Counted from the stretch's first letter, positions 1 to 10,966 are shown. The stretch: 64,000 nucleotides of DNA from Anaspis maculata (GCA_949128115.1 OX421967.1:3958070-4022069); one strand, 5' to 3'. The notes: a model not told the origin generated them from the letters alone. Numbers and translations are program-made.

Positions 1-1250
1 CATATGTCCGGAACCCTATCGGGCCGCATTGTGTCTTCAAGTGTAGCTGGATTCCTGTTGAGTCTCCTTATGTTTTCTCATGGCTTTCCGATTGGAGCCA
101 ACATGCCCCATTCTGCGTTATACAGAGCTTCATTGGGCCCCCTTGTGTCTTCAATAACGTTAGAAGTTCTGCTGAGCCCGCTTGCACTTTTTTGAGGCTT
201 TCGGAGGACTAATATGCGTTTTGTGCCTGTATGCGATGATCGGTCCCAAAACGGACCACCTTGTGTCTTCAAGGATAACTGGAGCCCTAATGAGCCCCCT
301 TACGTACTTCATGGGTTCCAAAATTCCACCAGGCCCTCTTTTCCCACCTTATGTTATCCAGGCTTCAGTGGCTCCCTTATTGTGTTTTCAATTTGATTTG
401 AAGCCCTGCTGAGCCCCCTTACATTTTCCGTTACTTTTTTCTTTATTGTTTTCCTCCTTCTTGGCCCACATTGGCCATAGGAGTTTTTGCCTTCATTTAG
501 TAGCGTACAATATAGTGAAAAATTTCAAATTAGACAGCACAAACTTCCAGACTTCTTCCGGGAATCGAACCCGGGGTTCTCGTGGCCGCAGGCAGCCACA
601 TAACCACCTGCGTCACAAGGCCGTAAAAGGATCGTGATCACCTCTCCGCCATCATATCAATTCGAAGTTCTTTCCGGCCTCCTTGGGTCTTCAAACGTGG
701 TTGGAGCCTTGATGACTTGATGAGCCCCCTTATGTGTTTTCGTGGCATTAGGATATGTGTTTACGTGGCATTTAGGATTCCGGGGAGCTCTTTTTTGCCT
801 TCTATTATTCAACACAGCTTCATTAGGCCCCCTTGTCGTTTTCCCATTATCTTCGGAACTCTATCGGACCCTTTATTGTTTCCTCTCTAACCCCAATGTA
901 TAGTTTTGAGCTCTAATCAGCTCACTCATGTTTTTATTGGCTTTCAGGGGAGTACCAGTGAGGCCCGTTTTGCCTTCTTTTGTTAGATAGAGCCCTTTGG
1001 GCCCCCTTATATCACTCATATCGTCTGAAGCCCTATTAAGCCCCCTTGCATTTTTCCGTACCGTTCGGATTCATACTGAGCCCCCTTATGCCGCGATGTG
1101 TCGTTTGGAGCCTTTATAAGCCCCCTTATATTTTTTCGTGGCTCTCAGAGTTCCAGTAACCCCTCTTTTGCCTACTTTTGTTATACAGGGCTTTATTGGT
1201 CCCTCTTGTGGTTGTTCCATGGCTTTCGGAGCTCTATCTGGCTCGGTGAA
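1..1250. repeat. Degenerate GAGCCCCCTT-type satellite, block 1
   Basis: A degenerate repeat alternates phrases such as GGGCCCCCTTGTGTCTTCA, a CTGAGCCCCCTTA phrase and TTTTCCGTGGCTTTCGG about every 50-65 bp. Short open frames across it are products of the repeat and have no protein features. The same family appears in reverse complement at about 42,530-44,165. A SINE interrupts it near 440-626. Confidence 0.7.
440..626 (-). mobile_element. tRNA-derived SINE, copy 1
   Basis: On the minus strand a tRNA-like head starts near 626. It has an A-box-like stretch and a B box GGTTCGATTCC (in the reverse complement of the region around 560). A conserved body phrase AAACTCCTATGGC follows, then an A-rich tail toward 440. 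Head, body phrase and tail match three other copies at 28,476, 50,698 and 60,113. No clear target duplication is visible for this diverged copy. Confidence 0.8.
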
Positions 1251-1500
1251 TTTCGAGGTCAATTTATTCTATGGAAATTTTTCCGAGAGAATTTCATTCC
1301 GGTGGAACTCTATCTGGAAAAATTCTTCTCAGGGGGAATGATTACCAAGGGAAGTTTATTCAGGTGGAATTGCTTCTTGGGAAGTTCCCGCCAAGGGAAA
1401 TTATTTCCGAGGGGAGTTCATTCCGGTGGAATTACTTCTGGGGAAATTTCTTCCAGGGGAGATTTCTTCCGGGAAAATTCGTTCCTGGATTCACCTTAGC
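1250..1500. repeat. Degenerate minisatellite (GGTGGAATT / GGGGAAATT)
   Basis: Short units alternate phrases like TTCATTCCGGTGGAATT and CTTCTGGGGAAATTTCTTCC at roughly 18-36-bp spacing. The open frames over it follow from the repeat and are not supported as genes. Confidence 0.6.
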
Positions 1501-1984
1501 CCAGGCTCATTTCAGGACTTGAAGTCGGAATCGTTCCCATAAAGCTGAATTGTTGCTTACATGTCCAGTAAACAGCCCTCTTTCAATAAGTGATGAAAAA
1601 AAACTGAGACCTGGAGCGTTTTCCGCCATTTTGAAAAATCTGTCAATTTTGGCTGTTTTTCTTGAATAACTCTGTAAATATTCAACTTATTAGCATGAAA
1701 GTTTTTGCACTGATTAGAACTTGAGATTCTCCGACCAGTGTTGCCAAAAATATTTTTCTAGGATCCATGTTCTTTTAGCAAATGTCAAATGAGTCAAGCG
1801 ACTTTCTTCACTTCCGTCATCTCATTTTAGACCAGTCAACCTGGCTCAAAAAGTGTCTTATATTTACAAAACCTATACTCTGGCTGAATTTTTGCATACA
1901 CCTTTAGCTCAAAACTGGCCATTACCTCAAAGAAATCAAATCCCAACTTCTGACGATTGATTTTGGTTTTTCAAGAATTTTTTC
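1501..1984. other. AT-rich sequence without recognisable features
   Basis: I see no exon, RNA gene or clear repeat here. It lies between a minisatellite and an inverted repeat. Confidence 0.4.
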
Positions 1985-2485
1985 GACTGTTGAAGGCATT
2001 CATTTCTGGAAATATTTCAGAGGCCATCAGATATTGACGTGTTTTCCTCACGAAAATCATAAACTTGATGTTTAAATTTGTTTCTCGAGATCAAAAAATT
2101 GTATTGAACCAAAGCCAGCCCAGCGCGGCGTCTACTAATGACTTCAAACTACATTTGAACTGTTACCCCCCTTAATAACTCAAAATCGTTCAGTGCGATT
2201 TTTGACGGTTTTGTTTGTGTTATAGGGAATTCAGTTCTGTACAGATCCTCAAACTTTCAAAGATGAATTATTATTTTTTCAAGAGTTAGAGCTATTCAAA
2301 CAAGGACGTGCATGCTGTTGTGTTCTGGTCATTAGCAGATGGCGTGCCGGGCCGACTCGGGTTCAAATTAATTTTTTGATCTCGAAAAACCAAATTATAC
2401 ATCGAGTTTATGATTTTCGTGAGAAATATACTTGAATGTAATGGCCTCTGAAATATTTTTAAAAATGAATATTTCTAACAGTGGA
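1985..2485. repeat. Imperfect inverted repeat, about 0.5 kb
   Basis: The left arm (about 1,985-2,150) and right arm (about 2,325-2,485) are reverse complements with scattered mismatches. Shared phrases include AAATATTTCAGAGGCC, ATGATTTTCGTGAG and TTTTTTGATCTCGA. The centre is near 2,235. It is probably a decayed foldback or MITE-type element. Part of the interior (about 2,150-2,300) resembles about 2,815-2,960 in direct orientation. Confidence 0.6.
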
Positions 2486-3872
2486 AAGATTTCCTGTAAA
2501 AATTGTCAATAAAAAAGCTTGTTATTTCAAGTTAACTTGCTTAAACTTGTTGTCATCCGAATTTACACATCGGATTCGACTTAAGGAGATTCAATTTAGT
2601 CGGAAAAGACATCAAACTTGTCGTGATCGGTTCAATATGGCCCAGGGGAAAAACTACCTAGCCGAGCTTCCCCCCCCCCCCTACGAGCCCCCTAAAACAA
2701 TGATCCGACACTTTTTGTAGCAAAATGATATAAACGGGATACAATGCGTCAAATTACGATGTATTCGCATCCAATGGATTGACGAGTTTCATCCCCTCCA
2801 TTTTAAGTTGCAATTCTTTACCCCCCCTCCTCGAATAACTCAAAACCCCCGGCTGCGATTTTTGGCGATTCGGGATATGGAGTAAAGCAGTTGATTCTAA
2901 ACAGAATATTAAATTTTCAGGACGTCAATATTTTTTCCGAGGTTTTACCGATTTTTTTTCTATCATTCCTGTACTGAATGGTCAATGTTTGAACGTCGAA
3001 GATCAGAGCGTCAACGACGAAAAGGAAGTCAACGATCCAGACCAAATGTAAAATTTTTAGGTTTCTTTAAAGTTACGCTAGGTTACATCAAGTAACGTTT
3101 TATTGATTACCATTTTAAAGTCGAGTTTTGTCAATTTTTTCTATTTTTTTTTTCAAAAAATTGGCACGCTGGATTGATAAATACTTATTTTCTTTGAAAA
3201 TATATGTCGAAACCATAAGAAGACCATGCCAGGGGGTTGCAAACGCTAGCATAACTTTCTAGGAGTGTTCTTAAAGTTGCAGTTTTTCGATTGGCTCCTG
3301 TAAATTTTCCAATGTCCGGATTTTTGGGGGACTTTTTCCTTGGTGGTAGACTACTATGTAAAGAACCAGAATCAATCATCAGATGTAGGGATTAAATTTT
3401 TTTGATCCCAGGAGCTAAAATTCCTGGACTACTAGGGAATCCCCCACAGAGCCCCGAACCGCAAAATCCATCAAAATTTCCTTGAACTTTCCAAGATTAT
3501 GGTGTTTTTCAAGATCTTGGTTGCTATTGGTTGGATTCCGATTTTCTTTTTTAGAAATGTTCGGAAAAATATTTGGAACAAGTTGTGTTCAGAACTTTTC
3601 AATAACTTGTTTGGAAAAAGTGCCAGAAGCCGAAAACCTCGTTTTTCAGGGGGTGGCTTTTTACAATTTTCTATCTGCTTTTCCATGATAGTTATGGAAA
3701 AAATTCCCAACAAAAGTTGTAGTTCCTATAAGTCCCTACAAGTTTCAACAGGAATTTTTTTTTGTGCCGCGATAATTATCCGCCCCAGAGGGCGCTAAAG
3801 TCAACCTCGTTTGGAAAATATTTCCAGGTGTAGGGGGCATCGACTCCAACTCCATCGTGTGGGGATCTAATG
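2486..3872. other. Non-coding AT-rich stretch with C-runs
   Basis: Homopolymer C tracts lie near 2,670 and 2,820, and a diverged direct copy of the 2,150-2,300 sequence lies near 2,815-2,960. Open frames here are short and show no domain or splice context. I see no gene. Confidence 0.4.
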
Positions 3873-4036
3873 CCCGCTCTATAAAAATTCGCAACGCAAC
3901 CGCAACGCAGATCGCAACGTTTCTGAATGGCTCGCAAGGTATTCGCAAAGCCATCGCAACGACGCGAAAGGCTTGCGAGCCAATCAGAAACCTGCGTTGC
4001 GGCTGCGGCTGCGTTGCGTAATTTCATAGAGCGGCC
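3873..4036. mobile_element. Short hairpin MITE-like element, GC-rich
   Basis: Inverted ends share CCGCTCTAT and CGCAACGCA phrases: the left end reads CCGCTCTATAAAAATTCGC and the right end is its near reverse complement ending at ATAGAGCGG. The element is about 164 bp. It is much richer in GC than its surroundings because CGCAACG is repeated. Confidence 0.6.
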
Positions 4037-4057
4037 TTAAAGGCCAAATTCTCATTT

Positions 4058-5489
4058 TAGTCCAGGAATTATAGAAAAAATAGCGAACAAAAATGATAAC
4101 TAGCCGGATTTTTGTATATAAGCTCAGTTAAGCATGTAATTCAACATAGTAAAAGTCCTCAATAATCCGGTGTGAGCTTCGGCCGTTGTGGCCTCGAGAA
4201 GAACTTGAAGATCAGTTTTTCGTGTTTATCTTGTAAACGATGGCACTTGGAAAAAAAGCACTTGGAACAAAATTGTTGAAAATTGTCTTGTCTACAAGAA
4301 AGGTCCTCACATATTCCATCATCGGTCCACTCCTTCTTAGTCAAAACACAAGAAAAGCTAAATAGTCCAGATGCTCGATGCCGAAGACTGTACGGACCTT
4401 GAGTTTTATGATGACAGGGTGCCACTTGGTAGAGGTGTTGTTCAATCCATTCTCTTTTGATTGAAACTAAATGCCATCAACCATGCCAGCGGCATATACA
4501 GGGTGACATAAAAATAAAAAGTTGAACAAATGTACCTCAAGAACCAAAATAGGTGAAGACATGTTAATAGCCAAAACTATTTCTAATTTCATGATCATGA
4601 AGTCGTCGTAAACTTGAATCAAATATGTTGAGCCGTTTCTGAAATATCTTCAGAAGACTGAAGTCGTTACGAAAAGAAATAGTTTTCCGTATATCAGAAA
4701 TTCTTCTGATCTTAAATCGAAACTTGGTGTTTTGAATCGAAACAATGATAAATTACATTTGAAATGAAATTACAGTGAAAAGCCCTCTCTGGGCCTACTA
4801 ATTTTAGAAAAAACACAGTCAACTTTTTTTCTGATAAGTAGACCAAAATATATATTTTTTTTGTAACAACTTCAGTCTTTTGAAGATATTTCAAGAACGG
4901 CTCAAGATATTCAATTCAAGCTTACGACGACTTCATGACCATGAAATCAGAATTATTTATGGCGATTTACATGTCTTCACCTATTTTGGTTCTCGAGGTA
5001 CAAATGTTCAACTTTTTATCTTTATTTCACCCTGTATATGCCGCCGGCATAGTTCGTCTTGATGCCTTTAAGTTTCAACCAAAAAAGAGTGGATCAAACA
5101 ACACCTCTACAAAGTGCCACTCCGCCATCATACAACTCAAGGTCCATACCAGTCTTCAGCATCGAGCATCTGGACTATTTTTATTTTCTTGTGTTTTGAT
5201 GGAGAAGGACGACGACGATGAAATGTGTGAGGACTTTTCTTGTAGACAATAAAATTTCCAACAATTTCTTCCCGAGAACTGTTTCCCCAAGTGCTATTGT
5301 TCATGAGATATACGCGAAAAACTGACCCTCAAGTTCTTCTCGAGGCCACAACGGCCGAAGCTCACACCAGATTCTTGAGGACTTTTACTATGTTGAACTA
5401 CATGCCTAACTGAGCTTATATACAAAAATCCGGCTAGTTATAATTTTTGTTCGCTATTTGCGATTTAAACAGCTAAAATTCTTGGGCTA
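4058..5489. mobile_element. Foldback element F1, copy A (about 1.43 kb palindrome)
   Basis: The sequence is an imperfect palindrome centred near 4,770 with arms of about 0.65-0.7 kb and ends TAGTCCAGGAATT and AATTCTTGGGCTA. It has no coding capacity. An inner pair of ends beginning ACAGGGTGACATAAA suggests an older palindromic element inside it. A second copy of the same size lies at 8,849-10,290. Confidence 0.8.
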
Positions 5490-5658
5490 AGTTATTTAAG
5501 AAAAATCGCCAAAATTCACAAGTTTTTCAAAATTCACAGTTTGTTATACAGCCTTTCGATGATGTTCCATTCGTTAAATATATTCTGCTGTTCGAAAGCT
5601 CGATGATTTTTCTGATATATCTGGCACAAATTTGACTTTTACTTTTTTCATTTTTCAG

Positions 5659-6069
5659 GCTTCTTCGCGGACGGTGTTTAAAAATTCGCCGTGTTTTTCG
5701 TCCATATTATGCGGACAAAGACACATCCGTCCGTTCAGCGTGCTGACAGACAACAACAACAACAAGCTCAGTGACTTGTGCCGGACGCTTTTCACCAACT
5801 CAGCACCCTGGAAAATCGCATGGCCATGGCCACAAAATGAACTTCTCAGCTCTCCCGCCGTAACTTACCTGACCAACAGAACGTATGGCAAAAAAAGCGG
5901 CAAAAATAGCTGCAAAAAAAGCGGCAAAAAAGGCAAGAAAGGCAAGAAAGGCAAAAAAGGCAAGAAAAGCAAAAGGAGCAAAAAAAGCAAAAAAGGCAAA
6001 AAAGGCAAAAAAGGCAAGAAAGGCAAGAAAGGCAAGAAAGGCAAGAAAAGCAAAAAAGGCGGCAAAAAG
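5659..6069 (+). CDS. Internal exon of a Lys-rich protein gene (gene A)
   Basis: The exon is bounded by a pyrimidine-rich acceptor ending TTTTTCAG (5,651-5,658) and a donor GTATCT at 6,070. It is open in phase 0 through 137 codons. The first half contains FKNSPCFSS, RHIRPFSV and a Trp/Pro-rich stretch. The second half is a Lys-Gly tract built from GKK units encoded by a 9-bp repeat. Downstream it joins in phase 0 to the exon at 7,178. Upstream exons, including any start codon, were not found and may lie beyond the foldback element on the left or outside the window. A different frame of the same tract encodes a Lys-Ala run like histone H1 tails. I prefer this frame because it is open from the acceptor to the donor. 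The function is unknown. The exon call rests on splice sites and phase, not on homology. Confidence 0.55.
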
Positions 6070-7177
6070 GTATCTACATTTTTTTGTCGCATTCCAATTT
6101 AGAAAATAGGTTATTTCGATTTAAATCTCGAGCACTGAACTCGATTTTTGAAAAGCGTGTTAGTATTTCAATGATGACAAGAACAAAAAAAGTGTCGTAA
6201 CTATTGAAGTCAAAATTTCTAAAGTGTTGAAATTTTCAATTTTGATCAAGTCGAAGCATTTCGTGTTTGGAGTCGGCATTCCGTGCTCAGTCGTAATTTC
6301 GAAATGAAAGTCGAAGTTTTCCGCATTTGAAGTCGAAATTCCGCATTCAAATTTAAAATAATCATGTAACAAAGCTCAAAGTTTTTTTTTTAAAGTCAAG
6401 TTTTCGTGTGTGAAGTCGACATTCTGTGCTTATGGTCAAAATTGAAAGATAAAAGTCGAAGCTTTTTCTATTCAAGTTCAGAGTTTCGCATGTAAAGTCA
6501 AAATATCCTCTCAAAAGCCGAAATTCAGAGATGAGATCCAAAGCTTTTGTGTTCAAAGTGACAATTTCATGTTTGAAGTCAAAAATTTGCGTCGAAATAG
6601 AATTTTAGAGTTGAAAGCTCAAATCCCTCACGGTTGAAATCGGGATTTCGTGTTCCAAGTCAAAAAGTGATGTTCAAAATCAACATTTAGACATAGAAGT
6701 CGAAGTTTTTCGTTTTTAAAGTCGAAAGCTCGGGTTGAAAGTCGAAGCTATATCCAAAGTCGAAATTTCGTTTTTAACTCGTTCAGAGATCAAAGTCAAA
6801 GTTTTTCATGTTTGAAGTCGGAATTTCACATTGGAAGTCGAATCATGCAACAAAAGTCAAAGTTGTTTTGTTGGAAAATGAGCTTTCGTGTGTGAAGTTG
6901 ACATTTTGTGCTTATTGTAGTGAAAATTCAAAGACAAAAGTGGGAGTTATCTTTGTTTGAAGTCAAAATGTCGTGTTGAAAGTCGAAATGTAGAGGTTAA
7001 ATGCAAAGTTTTTATGTTTGAAGTTACAATTTCGTTCAAAGTCAAAATTCAGAGATGAAATTTCAAGTTTCAGTCAGAAGTTGATCATAAAACATAGAAC
7101 GTAATTGGATCGGCTTCTCTCATTGATGGTGGGAAAGATGACTTTAAGGGCTCTAAAAAACAATTTTATTCTTTCAG
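6070..7177 (+). other. Intron of gene A carrying a GTCGAA-type satellite
   Basis: About 6,160-7,080 consists of degenerate units such as GAAGTCGAAATTTCG and GTCGAAGTTTTTCGTG. This is the same family that fills 32,520-38,910. No coding feature is seen. Confidence 0.6.
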
Positions 7178-7546
7178 AGGAAGCTCACATGCCAGGAACT
7201 GAAAAAGCAAAAGGAAGAGTGCGCGAAACTGCAAAAGGAAAAGGAAGAACGCGCGAAAAAGAAAAAGCAAGAGGAAGAGTGCGAGCGACAGAGAAAGCAA
7301 CAGAAAGAGTGCGAAAAAAAGAAAAAGCAAGAGGAAGAGTGCGCGAGAAAGAAAAAGCAAGAGGAAGAGTGCGAGCGAGAGAGAAAGCGAAAAGAAGAGT
7401 GCGAAAAAAAGAGAAAGCAGGAGGAAGAGTGCGCACGACAGAAAAAACAAAAGGAAGAGTGCGAGAAAAAAAGAAAGGAGGAGGAGGCGAAGAAGCAAAA
7501 GGAAGCGAAAGAGTGTCCGCGGCCGAGGAAGCCTGCCGGAAAATAA
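7178..7546 (+). CDS. Terminal exon of gene A: Cys decad-repeat protein end
   Basis: The acceptor is TTTTATTCTTTCAG, ending at 7,177. In phase 0, matching the exon that ends at 6,069, the reading starts RKLTCQELKK and stops at TAA 7,544-7,546 (122 codons). The body is a strict 10-residue, 30-bp repeat of the form EEECxxKKKQ with Cys recurring every tenth residue and one Cys-to-Arg change. The charge pattern (Lys/Arg and Glu) predicts a long helix. The C terminus is KECPRPRKPAGK. All three plus-strand frames are open over much of the exon because it is almost pure purine. The +1 frame gives a longer run to about 7,590, but it does not fit the phase of the preceding exon. The protein family is not recognised. 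Confidence 0.55.
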   Translation, partial: RKLTCQELKKQKEECAKLQKEKEERAKKKKQEEECERQRKQQKECEKKKKQEEECARKKKQEEECERERKRKEECEKKRKQEEECARQKKQKEECEKKRKEEEAKKQKEAKECPRPRKPAGK

Positions 7547-7626
7547 TAACAAACGGGATGGCCACGAAAAATCAAAATATCAAAACTTGAGATATGCTAA
7601 AGGGACGTGTCTGATGGGTGCCATAT

Positions 7627-7632
7627 AATAAA
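7627..7632 (+). terminator. Poly(A) signal of gene A
   Basis: AATAAA lies about 80 bp after the proposed stop at 7,546, which supports a transcript ending here. Confidence 0.5.
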
Positions 7633-7991
7633 GAATACGTGAATTTTTTCCAGGTGTGTTCTTGTAGAATTTGTTTCGCTCTTCGGCAAAAAAATTGGTA
7701 ATGCGGTAATTTTTCCGTCCGTGTATTTTCCTTGATGTTTTCTCCAATTAGTTTGAAGCGAAAATTGGATGCGGAAAAATTATGGCGCAACCAAGAGTTA
7801 TTTGTTGTATTGTTTGTTATTGTTATTATTTGTTGTAAGTATTTGTTGGTTCCTATTGTTCGGTATTTTATTGATCCAATTAGCTGCACAGCAGTATAAT
7901 TATTGTTATTGAATAAACACTCCATTCCGATTTCACTGACAAAAAAACGGAATAATAACCAATTAGGCCTTGTTTCCCACATCGAAGTGAG
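7633..7991. other. Intergenic segment between gene A and gene B
   Basis: AT-rich sequence with TTGTTATTGTTATTATTTG simple repeats. It would hold the upstream promoter region of gene B. A 152-codon minus-strand open frame crosses it but has low-complexity Asn runs and no supporting features. Confidence 0.4.
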
Positions 7992-7998
7992 TATAAAA
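7992..7998 (+). promoter_or_regulatory. TATA box of gene B
   Basis: TATAAAA lies about 35 bp upstream of the ATG at 8,033. A start site about 25-30 bp downstream of it would leave a very short 5' leader. Confidence 0.55.
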
Positions 7999-8032
7999 AG
8001 CGCAGCTGGCAAGGCGTCCGGATTCGACAAAC

Positions 8033-8074
8033 ATGAAGCTGATCATCGCATTGGTCGTCGCTGGGACAGCTTTG
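8033..8074 (+). CDS. Gene B exon 1: signal peptide of a small secreted protein
   Basis: Fourteen codons, MKLIIALVVAGTAL, form a typical signal peptide (basic residue, then a hydrophobic core). The exon ends at a non-canonical GC donor, GCAAGT (8,075-8,080), which fits the strong GC-AG consensus. This gives phase 0. Exon 2 at 31,555 also starts in phase 0 with Phe-Ala, which would complete an A-L-F-A cleavage site just before Val-Asn. A short first coding exon holding only the signal peptide is common in insect cuticle and secreted-protein genes. The call depends on joining exons 23.5 kb apart, so it is inference supported by phase and by the sense of the joined peptide. Confidence 0.6.
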
Positions 8075-8145
8075 GCAAGTCTACTTTCACAATTTTTCAA
8101 GTCTCTTTCAAATATTTTCTTCATCTGATATTTTTTTCAAATACC

Positions 8146-8848
8146 TAGTAAACTGCTAATGAGTGAATTGAAGTGGGCCACCCAAAAATTTCAGTCGCAT
8201 TCAAGGTGGCGGAATTCTTGGTCGAGTGAACTATTTTGAATGATTTTTTGTTTATTGATCTGGGGCCCTATTTCCGAAACCAGGGAACAGTTCATCAGGT
8301 GATGTTGCCTGGGTGACAACCAATCACAGCCCTGGGGCCCTATTTTCGGGAAACGTGTGATCCGTTCCTTTGCAAAGTTGCCAGGCAACCAGGGCTGTGA
8401 TTGGCTGTCACCTAGGCAACATCACCTGATGATCTGCTCCCCGGTTCCGAAAATAGGGCCCCTGGTTGCCTAGCAATTTTGCATGCGAACGGATAGGGGC
8501 TCTATTTTTGGGACACACGTGATCTCTTCACATGTGAAATAGCTAGGCAACCAGGGCTGTGATTGGCTGTCGCCTAGGCAGCATCACTCAAGGAGTTGTT
8601 TCCCGGTTCCGGGAATACGACCCCAGCTCACGTAATAAACTAGGTACAACTTGTCATGGGCCATTTTTGGTAAAGGTGCTTAGTATTAATTATACAGGGT
8701 GCTCGATCAGGTACCCCAACAATCGGAAAGTTTGAATACCCCCTATCCACAAAAAAATGGTTTTTGGTAGTGTTTCGGGGGGGATTATGTTCCCATACCT
8801 CGAGGTGGTGGAGGTGGTTTTTAAAATTTTAGGTCCATCTCTTCCGAA
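8146..8848 (+). mobile_element. Element E, left part (inverted partner at 21,040-21,436)
   Basis: The left boundary region reads AATTGAAGTGGGCCACCC. From here to about 8,848 the sequence matches the reverse complement of about 21,040-21,436, including CAACTTGTCATGGG and TTCCCATACCTCGAGG. A hairpin element interrupts it at about 8,262-8,630, and foldback F1 copy B cuts it off at 8,849. A third fragment of the end lies near 32,231-32,275. Confidence 0.65.
8262..8630. mobile_element. Hairpin MITE with GGGGCCCTATTTTC ends, internally duplicated
   Basis: Ends of the form GGGGCCCTATTTCCG and GAAAATAGGGCCCC recur, and GCCTGGGTGACAACCAATCACAGCCC-like phrases appear in both orientations. Two overlapping hairpin units seem to be joined. 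It is inserted in element E, whose uninterrupted version is seen at 21,340-21,440. Confidence 0.65.
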
Positions 8849-10290
8849 TAGTCCAGGAATTATAGAAAAAATAGCGAACAAAAATGATAACTAGTCGGAT
8901 TTTTGTATATAAGCTCAGTCAAGCATGTAGTTCAACATAGTAAAAGTCCTCAAGAATCCGGTGTGAGCTTCGGCCGTTGTGGCCTCGAGAAGAAGTTGAG
9001 GATCAGTTTTTCGTGTTTATCTCGTCCGGCCAACGATGGCACTTGGAGGAAAAGCACTTGGAGCAAAATTGTTGGAAATTGTGTTGTCTACAAGAAAGGT
9101 CCTTACATATTCCATCATCAGTCTACTCCTTCTTAGACACAAGAAAAGCTAAATAGTCCAGATGCTCGATGCCGAAGACTGTACGGACTTTGAGTTTCAT
9201 GATGCCAGGGTGCCACTTGGTAGAGGTGTTGTTCGATCCATTCTCTTTTGATTGAAACTTACTGCCATCAATACCAACTATGCCAGCGGCATATACAGGG
9301 TGATATAAAAATGAAAAGTTGAACAAATGTACCTCAAGAACCAAAATAGGTGAAGACATGTAAATCGTCAAAAATATTTCTAATTTCATGACCCTGGAGT
9401 CGTCGTAAACTTGAATCAAATATGTTGAGCCGTTTCTGAAATATTTTCAGAAGACTTGAGTCGTTACGAAAAAAAATACTTTTCCGTATATCAGTAATTC
9501 TTCAGATATTGAATCGAAACCTGGTGATTTAAATCAAAACAATGATAAATTACATTTAAAATGAAATCACAGTGAAAAGCCCTCTCTAGGCCAACTAATT
9601 TTGGAGAAAACACAGTCAACTTTTTTTCTGATAAGAAGACGAGAATATATTTTTTTTTTGGTAACAACTTCAGTCTTTTGAAGATATTCCAAGAACGGCT
9701 CAAGATATTTAATTCACGTTCACGACGACTTCATGACCATGAGATCAGAATTATTTATGGCGATTTACATGTCTTCACCTATTTTGGTTCTCGAGGTACA
9801 AATGTTTAACTTTCTATTTTTATTTCACCCTGTATATGCCGCCGGCATAGTTCGTCTTGATGGCTTTAAGTTTCAACCAGAAGAGGGTGGATTAAACAAC
9901 TCCTCTACGATGTGGCACTCTGCCATCATAAAACTCAAGGTCCATACCAGTCTTCAGCATCGAGCATCTGGACTATTTTCATTTTCTTGTGTTTTGACAA
10001 AAAAGGAGATGACTGACGATGAAATATGTGAGGACTTTTCTTGTAGACAATAAAATTTCCAACAATTTCTTTGCGGGAACTTTTTTCCCAAGTGCTATTG
10101 TCTACGAGATATACTCAAAAAACTGACCCTCAAGTTCTTCTCGAGGCCACAACGGCCGAAGCTCACACCGGATTCTTGAGGACTTTTAGTATGTTGAACT
10201 ACATGCTTAACTGAGCTTATATACAAAAATCTGGCTGGTTTTCATTTTTGTTCGCTATTTGCGATTTAAACAGCTAAAATTTCTGGACTA
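8849..10290. mobile_element. Foldback element F1, copy B
   Basis: Second copy of the 4,058-5,489 palindrome, with ends TAGTCCAGGAATT and AAATTTCTGGACTA. The interior matches copy A in the same order, for example GAGCTTCGGCCGTTGTGGCC and its inverted partner. The dinucleotide TA at both ends may be a target duplication. LINE sequence starts immediately after its right end. Confidence 0.8.
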
Positions 10291-10966
10291 GGAGAGAAGT
10301 TTCAAAACGTGTGGAACGGCTGGAAGAAAAAAATCAGAAATTGAGAAGACAAATGGTGAGACAGGAAGAAAGGATTAAACAACTGGAACGTGACGTGATA
10401 AGGAAGAGAATTATTATGCATGGTGTGAAGGAAGAGGAAGGAGAGACGACAGGAGGGCTCACAGCGGAAATTGAGAAAATTTTCCAATTTTTGGGGACGG
10501 AAATGAACGAGCAGCGGGTGGTGGATGAGGTAAGAAGGATGGGAAGGCTCGAGAAGGGAAAAACAAGACCAGTACAGGTTGAGATGGCAACAACAGGATT
10601 AAGAAAAAAAAAATAAGGAATAAGAAAAAGTTGGAAGAAGCACACGGTGAGATATGGATGGAAGAATAATTTCTAAGAAAGGTGGTCGAAGAAAGAAAAA
10701 CATTGGTGAGGTATATGAAAAGAGAGAGAGAACAGAAAAATGGAGTGTACATCAGATATAATGAACTGATCCTAAACGGAAAGCCATATACCATGGAGGA
10801 GATGGGGAAAATGGATGGAGGAAGCTCTGAGAAATTCGAAACACCACAACAAGCAAGAGGTCAAACAAGAAAATTGAGCCAAAGATCACCGAAGGAAGAA
10901 AGTATGGAATTGGAAGGAGAGGAGATTCAAAACGAGCAAAGAACGGGCAAAATTCCAAAAAAGTAA
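10291..10966 (+). pseudogene. LINE ORF1 remnant (coiled-coil protein)
   Basis: Reading starts in VERLEEKNQKL. A Lys/Glu-rich coiled-coil region is followed by RRMGRLEKGKTRPVQVEM, a phrase typical of non-LTR ORF1 RNA-binding domains. The frame breaks near 10,616 and resumes at about 10,682 in another frame with YMKREREQKNG and NGKPYTMEEM. The 5' end is missing where foldback F1 abuts it. It is a decayed copy, not an active gene. Confidence 0.7.

Noticed and set aside
7105..7590. A 161-codon KGRVREK-repeat frame in the last exon of gene A
   Set aside because: It does not follow in phase from the preceding exon, and all frames of the purine-rich repeat are open. The Cys-repeat frame fits the splice phase.
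7572..8030. A 152-codon minus-strand open frame
   Set aside because: It is antisense to the promoter and first exon of gene B, carries low-complexity Asn/Thr runs, and shows no domain or splice support.
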